DNA of 64,000 nucleotides. Source: Alphaproteobacteria bacterium. GTDB taxonomy: Bacteria; Pseudomonadota; Alphaproteobacteria; DSM-16000; Inquilinaceae. Numbering within the stretch: the first letter of the stretch is position 1; each line of letters opens with the position of its first letter. The notes under the pieces are model-generated. The model was given only the letters and a program-made list of their open reading frames with translations. It did not search any database and was not told where the DNA came from. The position numbers and the translations under genes are program-made. Positions 32,754-40,362 of this stretch are shown one piece after another. The DNA lies in the NCBI GenBank assembly GCA_028277405.1, contig JANQGH010000055.1, positions 164,297 to 228,296 on the forward strand, in the 5' to 3' direction.

Positions 32754-34130
32754 CTAGGCCGTCTGGCATCGCCGTGTGACGGTTTGCAACAGGGCAGGGT
32801 AGGCGCTGCCGAGGGTCACGGCTCGAATGGCCATGAAGCCCAGCATGGCCAGCCACAGCCCGTCATTGCCCCAGACCGGCGTGAAAACCTGCTGCAGGGC
32901 GATGAAGCCGATCAGTGAGACAATCATGGAGTTGCGCATGGCGGCGGTGCGGGTCGCGCCGATGAAGATGCCGTCCAAGAGATAGCTCCACACCGAGACC
33001 ACCGGCAGCGCAACGACCCAAGGCAGATAGCTGCCCGCAGCCGCGCGTACGGTCTCCAGATCGGTTATCAGGGCAATGATCAGGTCGCCGGCCAGCCAGA
33101 AGAGGGCCGCCAGAACGATGGCCGTCAGGGCCGCCCAGAACGTCCCCGCACGCACGGCCTGTCGCAGCCCGCGCCTGTCGCCGGCACCGACCCGGTCGCC
33201 GATCAGCGTCTCGCAGGCATAGGCGTAACCATCGAGAATGAAGGCGTTCAGCGTGTGGAACTGCAGCAGCACGACGTTCGCCGCCAGCACCAGATTGCCC
33301 AGCGAGCCGCCTACCGAGGTGAACCAGATGAAGGCCGCCTGCAGGCACAGCGTGCGGATGAAGATGTCGAGGTTGATCGCCAGCAGCCGTTTGACCGTCT
33401 GGGCATCGAAGACATGGCGCCAGCGCAGATGCCCGCCCAGGAACGACAGTGAGCGCGCGACCAACACCAGGCCAAAGATCAGCGCAAGATACTCGGCCAC
33501 CGCCGACGCAATCGCCACGCCGGGCACGCCCCAGCCGAAGCCGACGACGAACAGGACGCTCAGCACGACGTTGGTCAGGTTCAGGAAGAGCTGGGTGACC
33601 AGCACCAGACCGGCCCGGTTGATGCCCAGGAACCAGCCCATCACGACATAGTTCAGCAACGTCGCCGGCGCGCCCAGTATGCGCATGTCGAAATAGCCGC
33701 GCGCCTCGTCGGCCACCGCGTCGCTGACATCGATCAGGGACAAGGCCAGTTCACGTAAGGGCTGGCTGACCGCGATCAGCAGCAGGCCCAGTAAGAGGGC
33801 GAGCAGCCCGGCCTGCCCCAGAACGGTGCGCAGCCGGTCCCGGTCATCCGCACCTCTGGCTTGGGCGATCAGGCCGGTCGTGCCCATGCGCAGGAAGCCG
33901 AAGCCCCAGAACACCAGGCTGAACAGAACGCCGCCGGCGCCGACCGCGCCGATATAGACCGGGTCGCCCAGATGCCCGACGACGGCGGTGTCGACAATGC
34001 CGAGCAGGGGCGTCGTGGCGTTCGCGATCATGATCGGCAAGGCGACCGCCCACATGCGCCGGTGCCAAATCGGTGCGCCGATCACCGACCAAAGCGGTCT
34101 CTGGCCGGCGGACGGGATGGGTTCAGCCAT
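32754..34130 (-). CDS. MATE family efflux transporter
   Basis: 458 residues with 12 predicted helices in two repeats. The N-terminal segment AVALPIMIANATTPLLGIVDTAVVGHLGDPVYIGAVGAGGVLFSLVFWGFGFLRMGTTGLIAQARG is a MATE/DinF signature, and MGWFLGINRAGLVL is the conserved mid-repeat block. It is expected in the inner membrane and driven by H+ or Na+ to export cationic or amphipathic compounds. The stop is 34 bases from the RutR-like operator. No local regulator is evident and the physiological substrate is unknown. Confidence 0.93.
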   Translation of the reverse strand: MAEPIPSAGQRPLWSVIGAPIWHRRMWAVALPIMIANATTPLLGIVDTAVVGHLGDPVYIGAVGAGGVLFSLVFWGFGFLRMGTTGLIAQARGADDRDRLRTVLGQAGLLALLLGLLLIAVSQPLRELALSLIDVSDAVADEARGYFDMRILGAPATLLNYVVMGWFLGINRAGLVLVTQLFLNLTNVVLSVLFVVGFGWGVPGVAIASAVAEYLALIFGLVLVARSLSFLGGHLRWRHVFDAQTVKRLLAINLDIFIRTLCLQAAFIWFTSVGGSLGNLVLAANVVLLQFHTLNAFILDGYAYACETLIGDRVGAGDRRGLRQAVRAGTFWAALTAIVLAALFWLAGDLIIALITDLETVRAAAGSYLPWVVALPVVSVWSYLLDGIFIGATRTAAMRNSMIVSLIGFIALQQVFTPVWGNDGLWLAMLGFMAIRAVTLGSAYPALLQTVTRRCQTA

Positions 34131-34281
34131 CGATCATGGTGACATCTAGGCAAATCACCGCGCGACCGTGCGACAGTTCGCACCGCTGGACAATCGCATC
34201 CTCGCGAGGCCTGATATGCTAAAGGGACGGAGGCAGGGAGTTTAGCGCAGCGGTAGCGATTGCGCGATAGGGGAGGGGTCA

Positions 34282-35748
34282 ATGCGCGTCGTCATCGCGA
34301 TGATCAAACACGAAACGAACACTTTTTCGCCAGTGCCGACGCCCTTGGAACGGTTCGGCGATGGCGGCCCCTATTGGGGCGAGGCGGCCTACCGCCAATA
34401 CAAGAACACCGCGACGCCGATCGGCGCCTATATCGAACTGGCCGAGGCGGCGGGCGCCGACATCGCGGTCCCGGTCGGCGCGGAGGCCTGGCCCAGCGGG
34501 CCGGTCGCGGCAGAGGCGGATCAAGCCTTGAACGACGCCGTGGCGGATGAGGTCGCCAAGGGCTGCGATATGATCCTGCTCGACCTGCACGGCGCCATGG
34601 TGACCGAGACCTCCGATGATGGCGAAGGCACGCTTGTTGCTCGCCTACGGCAGTTGGCGCCCGACGCGATCATTGCCGTGGCGCTGGACTCGCATGGCAA
34701 TCTCAGCGACGCCATCGTCGACAACGCCGACATCGTGGTCGGCTTCAAGACCTATCCTCACACGGACATGTACGAGACGGGCCGCCAGGCCGGTGAGATC
34801 GCCTTCAAGGCGCTGGCCGGCGATTGCAAGCCGGTGACCGTGTGGGGCAATCGCCCCATGCTGCCCCACATCATGCGCCAGGGCACCGACGAGGCACCGA
34901 TGCGCGATTTGATCGACGCGGCACGCTCCGAAGAGCAATCCGGCCTGTTGGCGGCCAGTGTCTTCGGGGGCTTTCCCCACGCGGACATTCACGATGCCGG
35001 CCTTAGCGTTGTGACCGTTGCCGACGACGACCGTGGCCGGGCCGAGGCCGCCCGCGACCGCATCCTGGACCTGGCCTGGCAGCGCCGGGCGGACTTCGTC
35101 TACCGAAGCGTCCCGGCGCGCGACGCCATCGCCCGCGCCAAACACCTGCAAGAGGGGCCCATCCTGCTGCTGGACCATTGCGACAATTGCGGTTCCGGCG
35201 GCGCCCAGGACGTCATGACCGTGCTGGGCGAGATGATCGACCAGGATCTGGACAACGCCGTCGCCTTTGCCATCCACGACCCCGACGCCGTGGCCGCGAT
35301 GACGGCGGCGGGCGTCGGTGCGGAGGTGACGCTGCCGCTTGGCGGAAAGCTGGACATGCCGGCCATCGGGCTGACCGGCCAGCCGCTGACCGTGTCCGGG
35401 CGCGTGCGCCTGATCTCCGACGGCCGCTATACGATCCGCGGGCCGATGTATACCGGCGTCGAGGTCGTGATGGGCCGCACCGTGGTGCTGGACACCGGCA
35501 AGATCCAGATCGTGGTCATCGACCGTCATCACGAGCCCTGGGACGTCGGCTGCCTGCATGCGCTTGGGATTGATCTTGCCGAGAAGCGCTTCATCATGCT
35601 GAAAAGTCGGGTTCATTGGCGGGCCGGCTTTTGGCCGGTGGTGCGCCATGTTGTCGAGTGTGCCGGCCCCGGCGTGACGACGTCCGATTATGACAGCCTT
35701 ACTTTTGCCAAGGTGCGCCGGCCGATTTACCCGCTCGACGACCTATGA
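34282..35748 (+). CDS. M81 family metallopeptidase (MlrC-like)
   Basis: 488 residues, normal for the family. The N terminus VVIAMIKHETNTFSP is the MlrC zinc signature with the conserved H-E-T-N. It is followed by LLDLHGAMVTE, VALDSHGNLSDAIVDNADIVVGFKTYPHTDMYETGRQAG (further metal His residues) and LLLDHCDNCGSGGAQDVMTVL. MlrC hydrolyses linear microcystin products, but most homologues in soil and marine alphaproteobacteria act on unknown short or modified peptides. It is 9 bases before a glutamine-amidotransferase gene, with which it is probably co-transcribed. Confidence 0.92.
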   Translation: MRVVIAMIKHETNTFSPVPTPLERFGDGGPYWGEAAYRQYKNTATPIGAYIELAEAAGADIAVPVGAEAWPSGPVAAEADQALNDAVADEVAKGCDMILLDLHGAMVTETSDDGEGTLVARLRQLAPDAIIAVALDSHGNLSDAIVDNADIVVGFKTYPHTDMYETGRQAGEIAFKALAGDCKPVTVWGNRPMLPHIMRQGTDEAPMRDLIDAARSEEQSGLLAASVFGGFPHADIHDAGLSVVTVADDDRGRAEAARDRILDLAWQRRADFVYRSVPARDAIARAKHLQEGPILLLDHCDNCGSGGAQDVMTVLGEMIDQDLDNAVAFAIHDPDAVAAMTAAGVGAEVTLPLGGKLDMPAIGLTGQPLTVSGRVRLISDGRYTIRGPMYTGVEVVMGRTVVLDTGKIQIVVIDRHHEPWDVGCLHALGIDLAEKRFIMLKSRVHWRAGFWPVVRHVVECAGPGVTTSDYDSLTFAKVRRPIYPLDDL

Positions 35749-35757
35749 ACGCGCGCG

Positions 35758-36459
35758 ATGCGAATACTGATCCTCCAGAACGACGCCTTTGCACCCGCAG
35801 GATTGGTGGGTGACCGATTGGCCGCCGACGGCGCCGATACGGTCGTGCTGCGGGCCGATGATGGCGACTGGCTGCCGAAGGAGGTGGGGGACTACGACGG
35901 CCTGGTGGTGTTAGGCGGCCTCCAGTCAGCCGCCGATTTCGAGACCTGGCCCTATCTCGCCGAAGAGGCGGCTCTCGCGCGTCGGTTTGCCGAGGCCGAC
36001 CGGCCGACCCTGGGCATCTGCCTCGGCGCCCAAATCGTGGCCCGCGCGCACGGTGCGGCCGTGCGCAAGCTCGACGAGATGGAAATCGGCTTTTCGCCGC
36101 TGAGCGCGACCAAGGAAGCCGCCGACGATCCGCTTTTCCGAGGCGGCGATCCCTTGCCCCAAATGCAGTGGCACGCCGACACGTTCGACCTGCCGGAAGC
36201 GGCCGTGCTGTTGAGCACCAACGAGATTTGTCGCAATCAGGCGATGCGGATCGGCCGTGCCCAATACGCCGTGCAGTTCCACTTCGAGGTGACGCGCCAG
36301 ATCGTCGAGGACTGGATCGCCCATTCCGGTATCAAGCTGGAATACAAAAATCCGGGCCTGATCGCCCGGCTGCGCAGCGAGCTCGACCAGTTTTCCGACC
36401 GCGCCGCCGTCTATGGGCGCCAACTGGTCGACCGCTGGGTCGATCTGATCAGGCGCTGA
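35758..36459 (+). CDS. Type 1 glutamine amidotransferase (class I GATase domain)
   Basis: 233 residues forming a stand-alone class I GATase. The nucleophile C88 is in GICLGAQIVARA, and the His/Glu pair is in AVQFHFEVT. MQWHADTFDLPEAAVLLSTNEICRNQAMRIG matches YfeJ/GMP-synthase-like amidotransferases. It hydrolyses glutamine or a gamma-glutamyl compound, so gamma-glutamyl peptide or amide processing next to the M81 peptidase is plausible. Its last codons (DLIRR-stop) fall in the first copy of the 30-bp repeat bordering the toxin-antitoxin cassette. Confidence 0.9.
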   Translation: MRILILQNDAFAPAGLVGDRLAADGADTVVLRADDGDWLPKEVGDYDGLVVLGGLQSAADFETWPYLAEEAALARRFAEADRPTLGICLGAQIVARAHGAAVRKLDEMEIGFSPLSATKEAADDPLFRGGDPLPQMQWHADTFDLPEAAVLLSTNEICRNQAMRIGRAQYAVQFHFEVTRQIVEDWIAHSGIKLEYKNPGLIARLRSELDQFSDRAAVYGRQLVDRWVDLIRR

Positions 36460-36470
36460 CGCGCACCTGG
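36441..36470. repeat. 30-bp direct repeat, left copy
   Basis: This copy covers the last six codons and stop of the glutamine amidotransferase and 11 bases beyond. It matches 37249-37278 at 28 of 30 positions in the same orientation. The 808-base period contains the toxin-antitoxin pair. Confidence 0.85.
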
Positions 36471-36479
36471 TCAGCGGAA

Positions 36480-36764
36480 TCAGGTAAGCTCGATTTTCAC
36501 GTCCCGTCCGAGCACGCGAGCTGCACGGATCAGCGTGTCGAGCTGTAGCTTTGTGTGTCGCGGATCAAGAAATCGATCGAGTTGACTGCGGCTTGTCTTC
36601 ATCCGACGCGCCATCTCCGCTTTGCTGATCATGCCGTCCGCCATCGCTTTGGCTATTTGGGCAGCGACAGATCGCTTGACCGCTACGGCGGTAACATCCT
36701 CATAGATGCCATCCTCTTTCAAGAACTCGTCGAACGACGAACCGATTTTCGCCTTGCCAGGCAT
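36480..36764 (-). CDS. HigA-like XRE-family antitoxin
   Basis: 94 residues. The C-terminal helix-turn-helix is VAAQIAKAMADGMISKAEMARRMKTSRSQLDRFLDPRHTKLQLDTLIRAARVLGRDVKIEL (about residues 33-93), the layout of small XRE antitoxins paired with Gp49-like toxins. It is the second gene after the toxin, with its ATG overlapping the toxin stop (ATGA), the toxin-first order typical of higBA. It should neutralise the toxin and repress the operon through the dyad at 37136-37153. Lower G+C than the neighbours and flanking repeats suggest acquisition. Confidence 0.87.
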   Translation of the reverse strand: MPGKAKIGSSFDEFLKEDGIYEDVTAVAVKRSVAAQIAKAMADGMISKAEMARRMKTSRSQLDRFLDPRHTKLQLDTLIRAARVLGRDVKIELT

Positions 36765-37111
36765 CAGCTCAACTCCCTCAAGCGTGCACGGGCTAGGTCG
36801 AGGTCTCTACTGGGGGTCTTTTGAGATTTCTTGATAAAGCCGTGAAGCAGAACCATGTCGTCGCCTTTCAAACTGAAGATTACCCGGGCGATCCTGCCAT
36901 CGCTGACTGCGCTGCGGACCTCCCAAAGTCCTCCGCCCAGCGGCCGACAATGCGGCATGCCCACCGGCCAGGAATAGTCGATGGTAGCGATGTCAATGCC
37001 AATGACCTTCCGGTCTTGAGGCGCTAGGGCCTTCAGCCAGTCACGGACAGGCTCACTTCCGATTGGTGACTGATAGAACCTGGCTTCGACAGTCTTGGCC
37101 GATCCTGGCAT
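36764..37111 (-). CDS. HigB/RelE-superfamily toxin (phage Gp49-like, DUF891)
   Basis: 115 residues. VRDWLKALAPQDRKVIGIDIATIDYSWPVGMPHCRPLGGGLWEVRSAVSDGRIARVIF and the C-terminal MVLLHGFIKKSQKTPSRDLDLARAR are diagnostic of Gp49-like HigB toxins, ribosome-dependent mRNA interferases. The conserved Arg/Lys residues in GGLWEVR and HGFIKKSQKTP are the expected RNA-binding face. It precedes the antitoxin gene and overlaps it by three bases. Both appear intact, so the module is likely functional. Confidence 0.9.
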   Translation of the reverse strand: MPGSAKTVEARFYQSPIGSEPVRDWLKALAPQDRKVIGIDIATIDYSWPVGMPHCRPLGGGLWEVRSAVSDGRIARVIFSLKGDDMVLLHGFIKKSQKTPSRDLDLARARLRELS

Positions 37112-37135
37112 TCCTCTGCGCCTCTAAGACAGAAA

Positions 37136-37153
37136 TGTACCGCGCATGGTACA
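37136..37153. promoter_or_regulatory. Perfect inverted repeat upstream of the toxin gene, candidate antitoxin operator
   Basis: TGTACC and GGTACA flank a 6-base spacer (18 bases in all), 25 bases upstream of the toxin ATG. Position and symmetry fit autoregulation by the dimeric XRE antitoxin. Confidence 0.6.
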
Positions 37154-37248
37154 CAAGGTCAAACGTGCATCACGCAGACTCCAGACTGCTAAGCAAGTTA
37201 CATTGAGCAGGAGGCAATGCTCGATCGATTGTGGACAGTAAGTCTAAT

Positions 37249-37278
37249 CGACCTGATCAGGCGCTGACGCGCACTTGG
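37249..37278. repeat. 30-bp direct repeat, right copy
   Basis: This copy contains the last seven codons and stop of the NifU-like gene, read leftward. It differs from 36441-36470 by two transitions. Together the copies mark the borders of the toxin-antitoxin insertion. Confidence 0.85.
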
Positions 37279-37685
37279 CCAACCGCCCTAACCGCCGCCT
37301 CGAAAGGCAGCAGCACGCATTCGTGCCGGCTGCGGACGCCGTGAACCGGCTCGAACGCGGCCAGATCGGGCCAGCCTGCCGGCGTTTCGGCGCCGTCGCG
37401 CACCATGGCGTCGATCGCTGTGGCCACCGCGTGCAAGTCTTCGACCGAACGCCCGGGCAGGTTCTTGGCCAGGATCGACGCCGAAGCCTGGCAGAGCAGG
37501 CAGCCGCGCACATGGTGACCGACGGCGGCGACGCGATCGCCGTCGAGCGTGATGTCCACCGTCACCCGATCGCCGCAGAGCGGATTGTCGACCATGGCCG
37601 AGCCGGTGGGCGCGTCGAGCTTGCCCTGGCCGACCGCGGCCTTGGCGTGTTTGAGGATGGCGTCTTGATAGAGCTGGTCGATCAT
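37257..37685 (-). CDS. NifU/SufU-like iron-sulfur cluster assembly scaffold protein
   Basis: 142 residues. The three conserved cluster-binding cysteines are in NPLCGDRV, GHHVRGCLLCQASASI (last Cys) and SRHECVLLPFEA, with the Asp of CGD. SufU/IscU-type proteins assemble [2Fe-2S] or [4Fe-4S] clusters before transfer. It is the last gene of the molybdenum-hydroxylase accessory operon and overlaps the preceding cofactor gene by four bases. A dedicated role supplying clusters to the small and FAD subunits is a reasonable inference. Its stop lies within the right TA-flanking repeat. Confidence 0.88.
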   Translation of the reverse strand: MIDQLYQDAILKHAKAAVGQGKLDAPTGSAMVDNPLCGDRVTVDITLDGDRVAAVGHHVRGCLLCQASASILAKNLPGRSVEDLHAVATAIDAMVRDGAETPAGWPDLAAFEPVHGVRSRHECVLLPFEAAVRAVGQVRVSA

Positions 37686-39331
37686 GGCTGGGGGTCGGCC
37701 TTGTTCTTGACTGCCTCTAGCGCCGCCTCGGTGTCGATGTCCAGCAAAATGGCATCGTCGGCGAAGGCCACCTCGGCGACCTGTTCGGCATGGTGACCAA
37801 TCAGATGGCGCGCCCCGACATCGCCCGCAAGGGTGCGCATCTCAGCGAGGAAGTGCCGGTCCCACAAGACAGGGTTGCCGCGTTTGCCGTCATAGGTCGG
37901 CACGATGATGGCCCGGCCCGCGCTTGGATCGAAGGTGGCAATCAGCTCGTTGATGATGTCCGCGGATACGCGCGGCATGTCGCCCAGAAGGACCAGGAAC
38001 GCGTCGATGTCGCGATCCAGGGCAGATAACCCTGCCTGCAGAGAGGTGCTGAGGCCGGCCGCGAAGTCGGGGTTGTGCACGAACCGAACGGGCCGGTCGG
38101 CCAGTACCCGTTCGACGGCCTCGGCCTCGTGGCCGGTCACCACCACGACGCTCTCCGCCACACTGTCCAAGGCCGCATCGACGACCCGGACCACCATTGG
38201 CTTGGCATCGATTTTCGCCAGCAGCTTGTTGCGGGCACCCATGCGGCGGGATTGTCCGGCGGCCAGCACCAGGGCGGCGACGCGCGGTGCCTTCGGCGCC
38301 GGCTTCCGTGCGGGCTTGGAGGCTTGGTCGCGCGGCTGGGGTCGGCTGGGGATTTCGGTCAGAAGGCCACCCACGCCCATCGCGGTCACGTCGTCCTTGG
38401 TAACTTCGAGGCCGGCGACCAGCCGCTGCAAGACCCAGTCGAAACCGTTCAGCTTGGGCGACCGGGCGCAGCCGGGCAGGCCGAGCACCGGCACGGCGCC
38501 GAGCTTGCCCACCATCAAAAGATTGCCAGGGTCGACCGGCATGCCGAAATGCTCGACCGTGCCGCCGGCGGCCTCAAGCGCGGCCGGCAGGACATCGCGT
38601 CGGTCGGTGATCGCGGACGCGCCGGCCATCAAAACGATATCGACGCCGGCCTGCGCCATGAACCGGATCTCGCCTGCAACAGTCTTCGTGCTGTGCTCGC
38701 ACCGCCGCTCGCGCGCCAGATCGCTGGCCATGCCCTGAAGCCGGTCGGCGGTGATCTGCGCCGTCTTATCCAGCACCTTCACCTGCGTGCCCGGCAGCCG
38801 GGTTTGGATCAGGCCGACCTTCCGCGGTTGCCAGGCCGCCACGCGCAGCACCGGTCCCCGGTCATGCTGGCCGCCAATCGTCTCGGCAAGCGAAAGCGCG
38901 CTGGTGGGGGCGGCGAACGGGATGATCTTGATGGTCGCGACCATCTGGTTGGGCTCGACCACGGCCATCGCCGGCAGGGTCGCGACCGTGACCGCCTCGT
39001 CGATGCCGTTGATGCGGTTCAGGCGCTCGCCATCGATCACGGCGATGCCGGCATCCTTGGCGTACAGGTTCACCCGACCGGTGCGCGCTTCGCCGGCCGC
39101 AAGTGTCTCGTCGGCCAGCGCCGCGGCAAGCCGGTCGGCGGCTTTGTCTTCGTGTACGTCGCTGGCCTCCAGCCGGGCGACAACCACGCTTTGCCGGCCA
39201 GCCTGTCTGAGTGCGTCGATGTCTTCAGCGGTTAACAGGTGCCCTTTCTTGAGCCTCACAGAGCCCTGTCGCACCGAATGGGCGAGGATGGCGCCCTCGG
39301 CCTGGCTCAAGGGCAGATCGTCGAAGATCAC
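37682..39331 (-). CDS. Molybdopterin-binding / MobA-like nucleotidyltransferase fusion
   Basis: 549 residues in two parts. The N-terminal ~345 residues are a MoeA/MogA-like molybdopterin-binding module (MIFDDLPLSQAEGAILAHSVR, GHLLTAEDIDALRQAG, DIVLMAGASAITDRRDVLPAALEAAGG). A Pro/Lys-rich linker follows, then a MobA/MocA NTP-transferase domain from about residue 352 (VAALVLAAGQSRRMGARNKLLAKID, LLGDMPRVSADIINELI). It probably activates Mo cofactor and adds CMP to form the molybdenum cytosine dinucleotide used by the xanthine-oxidase family. It overlaps both neighbouring genes by four bases. Confidence 0.9.
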   Translation of the reverse strand: MIFDDLPLSQAEGAILAHSVRQGSVRLKKGHLLTAEDIDALRQAGRQSVVVARLEASDVHEDKAADRLAAALADETLAAGEARTGRVNLYAKDAGIAVIDGERLNRINGIDEAVTVATLPAMAVVEPNQMVATIKIIPFAAPTSALSLAETIGGQHDRGPVLRVAAWQPRKVGLIQTRLPGTQVKVLDKTAQITADRLQGMASDLARERRCEHSTKTVAGEIRFMAQAGVDIVLMAGASAITDRRDVLPAALEAAGGTVEHFGMPVDPGNLLMVGKLGAVPVLGLPGCARSPKLNGFDWVLQRLVAGLEVTKDDVTAMGVGGLLTEIPSRPQPRDQASKPARKPAPKAPRVAALVLAAGQSRRMGARNKLLAKIDAKPMVVRVVDAALDSVAESVVVVTGHEAEAVERVLADRPVRFVHNPDFAAGLSTSLQAGLSALDRDIDAFLVLLGDMPRVSADIINELIATFDPSAGRAIIVPTYDGKRGNPVLWDRHFLAEMRTLAGDVGARHLIGHHAEQVAEVAFADDAILLDIDTEAALEAVKNKADPQP

Positions 39332-40032
39332 GCGGTGTTGTCCCGCCGGCGCAGGACCTGAGTCATCTGGGCGAGCACGGACACCGCAATTTCCGCTGGC
39401 GATACCGCTCCTAGGGCCAAGCCGGCCGGCCCGTGAATCCGATCCAGAGCGGCCTGATCGTGGCCGAGTGTCGCCAGCCGCTCCAGGCGCGCGGCATGGG
39501 TGCGCTTGCTGCCCAGCGCCGCGATGTAGAAAGCGTCCGACCGCAGGGCGACATCGAGCGCCGGGTCGTCCAGCTTCGGGTCGTGCGTCAAGGTGACCAC
39601 GGCGGTTCTGGCATCGGGCGCCAGCTCCGAAAGACCCTCGTCCGGCCAGGCGTCGAGCAGCGTGACGTTCGGAAACCGCTCGTCATTGGCAAAGCCGCGC
39701 CTGGGGTCGATGACCGTGACGGCGTAGCCGGCCAGCGCCGCCATCGGCACCAGCGCCTGAGAGATATGGACCGCGCCGACCACAATCAGGCGCAGGGGCG
39801 GGTTGAACGGCTGGATGAAGAACTGACGCCCGTCGCTCTCGACGGTGCGCGCCCGATCCTCGCGCAAGATCCGCGCGGCATTGTCGTTCAAGATGATCGA
39901 TTCGGGAATTGATCCTGACCATTGTTTACCAATAACAATGGACTGATCGCCATTCTTGATGTCAGTTATCAGCAAAGACGGGTGCCCAGCCTGGCGCGCC
40001 CGGTTCAGCCTTTCCAGGGTTTCGACCTTCAT
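39328..40032 (-). CDS. XdhC C-terminal (Rossmann) domain protein, CoxF type
   Basis: 234 residues. The Rossmann motif is RLIVVGAVHISQALVPMAALAGYAVTVIDPRRGFA, followed by VVTLTHDPKLDDPALDVALRSDAFYIAALGSKRTHAARLERL and GPAGLALGAVSPAEIAVSVLAQM, all characteristic of XdhC. XdhC-like chaperones bind Mo cofactor and mediate sulfuration and insertion into molybdenum hydroxylases. Here the protein is split from its N-terminal CoxI half, encoded by the gene just upstream. It overlaps the molybdopterin/MobA fusion gene by four bases. Confidence 0.92.
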   Translation of the reverse strand: MKVETLERLNRARQAGHPSLLITDIKNGDQSIVIGKQWSGSIPESIILNDNAARILREDRARTVESDGRQFFIQPFNPPLRLIVVGAVHISQALVPMAALAGYAVTVIDPRRGFANDERFPNVTLLDAWPDEGLSELAPDARTAVVTLTHDPKLDDPALDVALRSDAFYIAALGSKRTHAARLERLATLGHDQAALDRIHGPAGLALGAVSPAEIAVSVLAQMTQVLRRRDNTA

Positions 40033-40041
40033 AAGCCGCGC

Positions 40042-40362
40042 TCAGGACAGCTTTTCGACGTAGACCTGCACCTTGCCGCCGCAGGCGAGCCCGACATCCC
40101 AGGCTTGCTCGTTGGTGACGCCATAGTCGAGCAGCCTATGCTCGCCGGTATCGATGACCTCCTGCGCCTCGCGCACAACCGCGCCCTCGATACAGCCGCC
40201 GGAGACCGACCCCATCATCTTGCCGTCGCGATCGATCAACAGATGGCTGCCGGCAGGACGCGGGGACGAGCCCCAGGTGCTGACCACGGTGGCCAGCGCA
40301 ACCTGCCGGCCCGCCGCGTGCCAGTCCGCCGCCAGGGACAAGATGTCATCGTTTTGCATCAC
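40042..40362 (-). CDS. XdhC N-terminal (CoxI) domain protein
   Basis: 106 residues from GTG 40362; the next codon is ATG at 40359 and is equally likely. It is a complete XdhC_CoxI domain: ALATVVSTWGSSPRPAGSHLLIDRDGKMMGSVSGGCIEGAVVREAQEVI then DVGLACGGKVQVYVEKL. The conserved Cys of SGGCIEG and ACGG are expected cofactor-handling residues. It works with the Rossmann half at 39328-40032 to load sulfurated Mo cofactor. It is ten bases from that gene and directly after coxE. Confidence 0.92.
   Translation of the reverse strand: MMQNDDILSLAADWHAAGRQVALATVVSTWGSSPRPAGSHLLIDRDGKMMGSVSGGCIEGAVVREAQEVIDTGEHRLLDYGVTNEQAWDVGLACGGKVQVYVEKLS

Noticed and set aside
34236..34275. Sequence resembling a tRNA acceptor and D-arm (TAGCGCAGCGGTAGCG)
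   Set aside because: There is no anticodon or T-arm; the M81 gene starts at 34282 and the D-stem pairs only partly.
36480..37111. A prophage remnant, because the toxin is Gp49-like
   Set aside because: No other phage genes or integrase are near; the two genes form a standard toxin-antitoxin pair.
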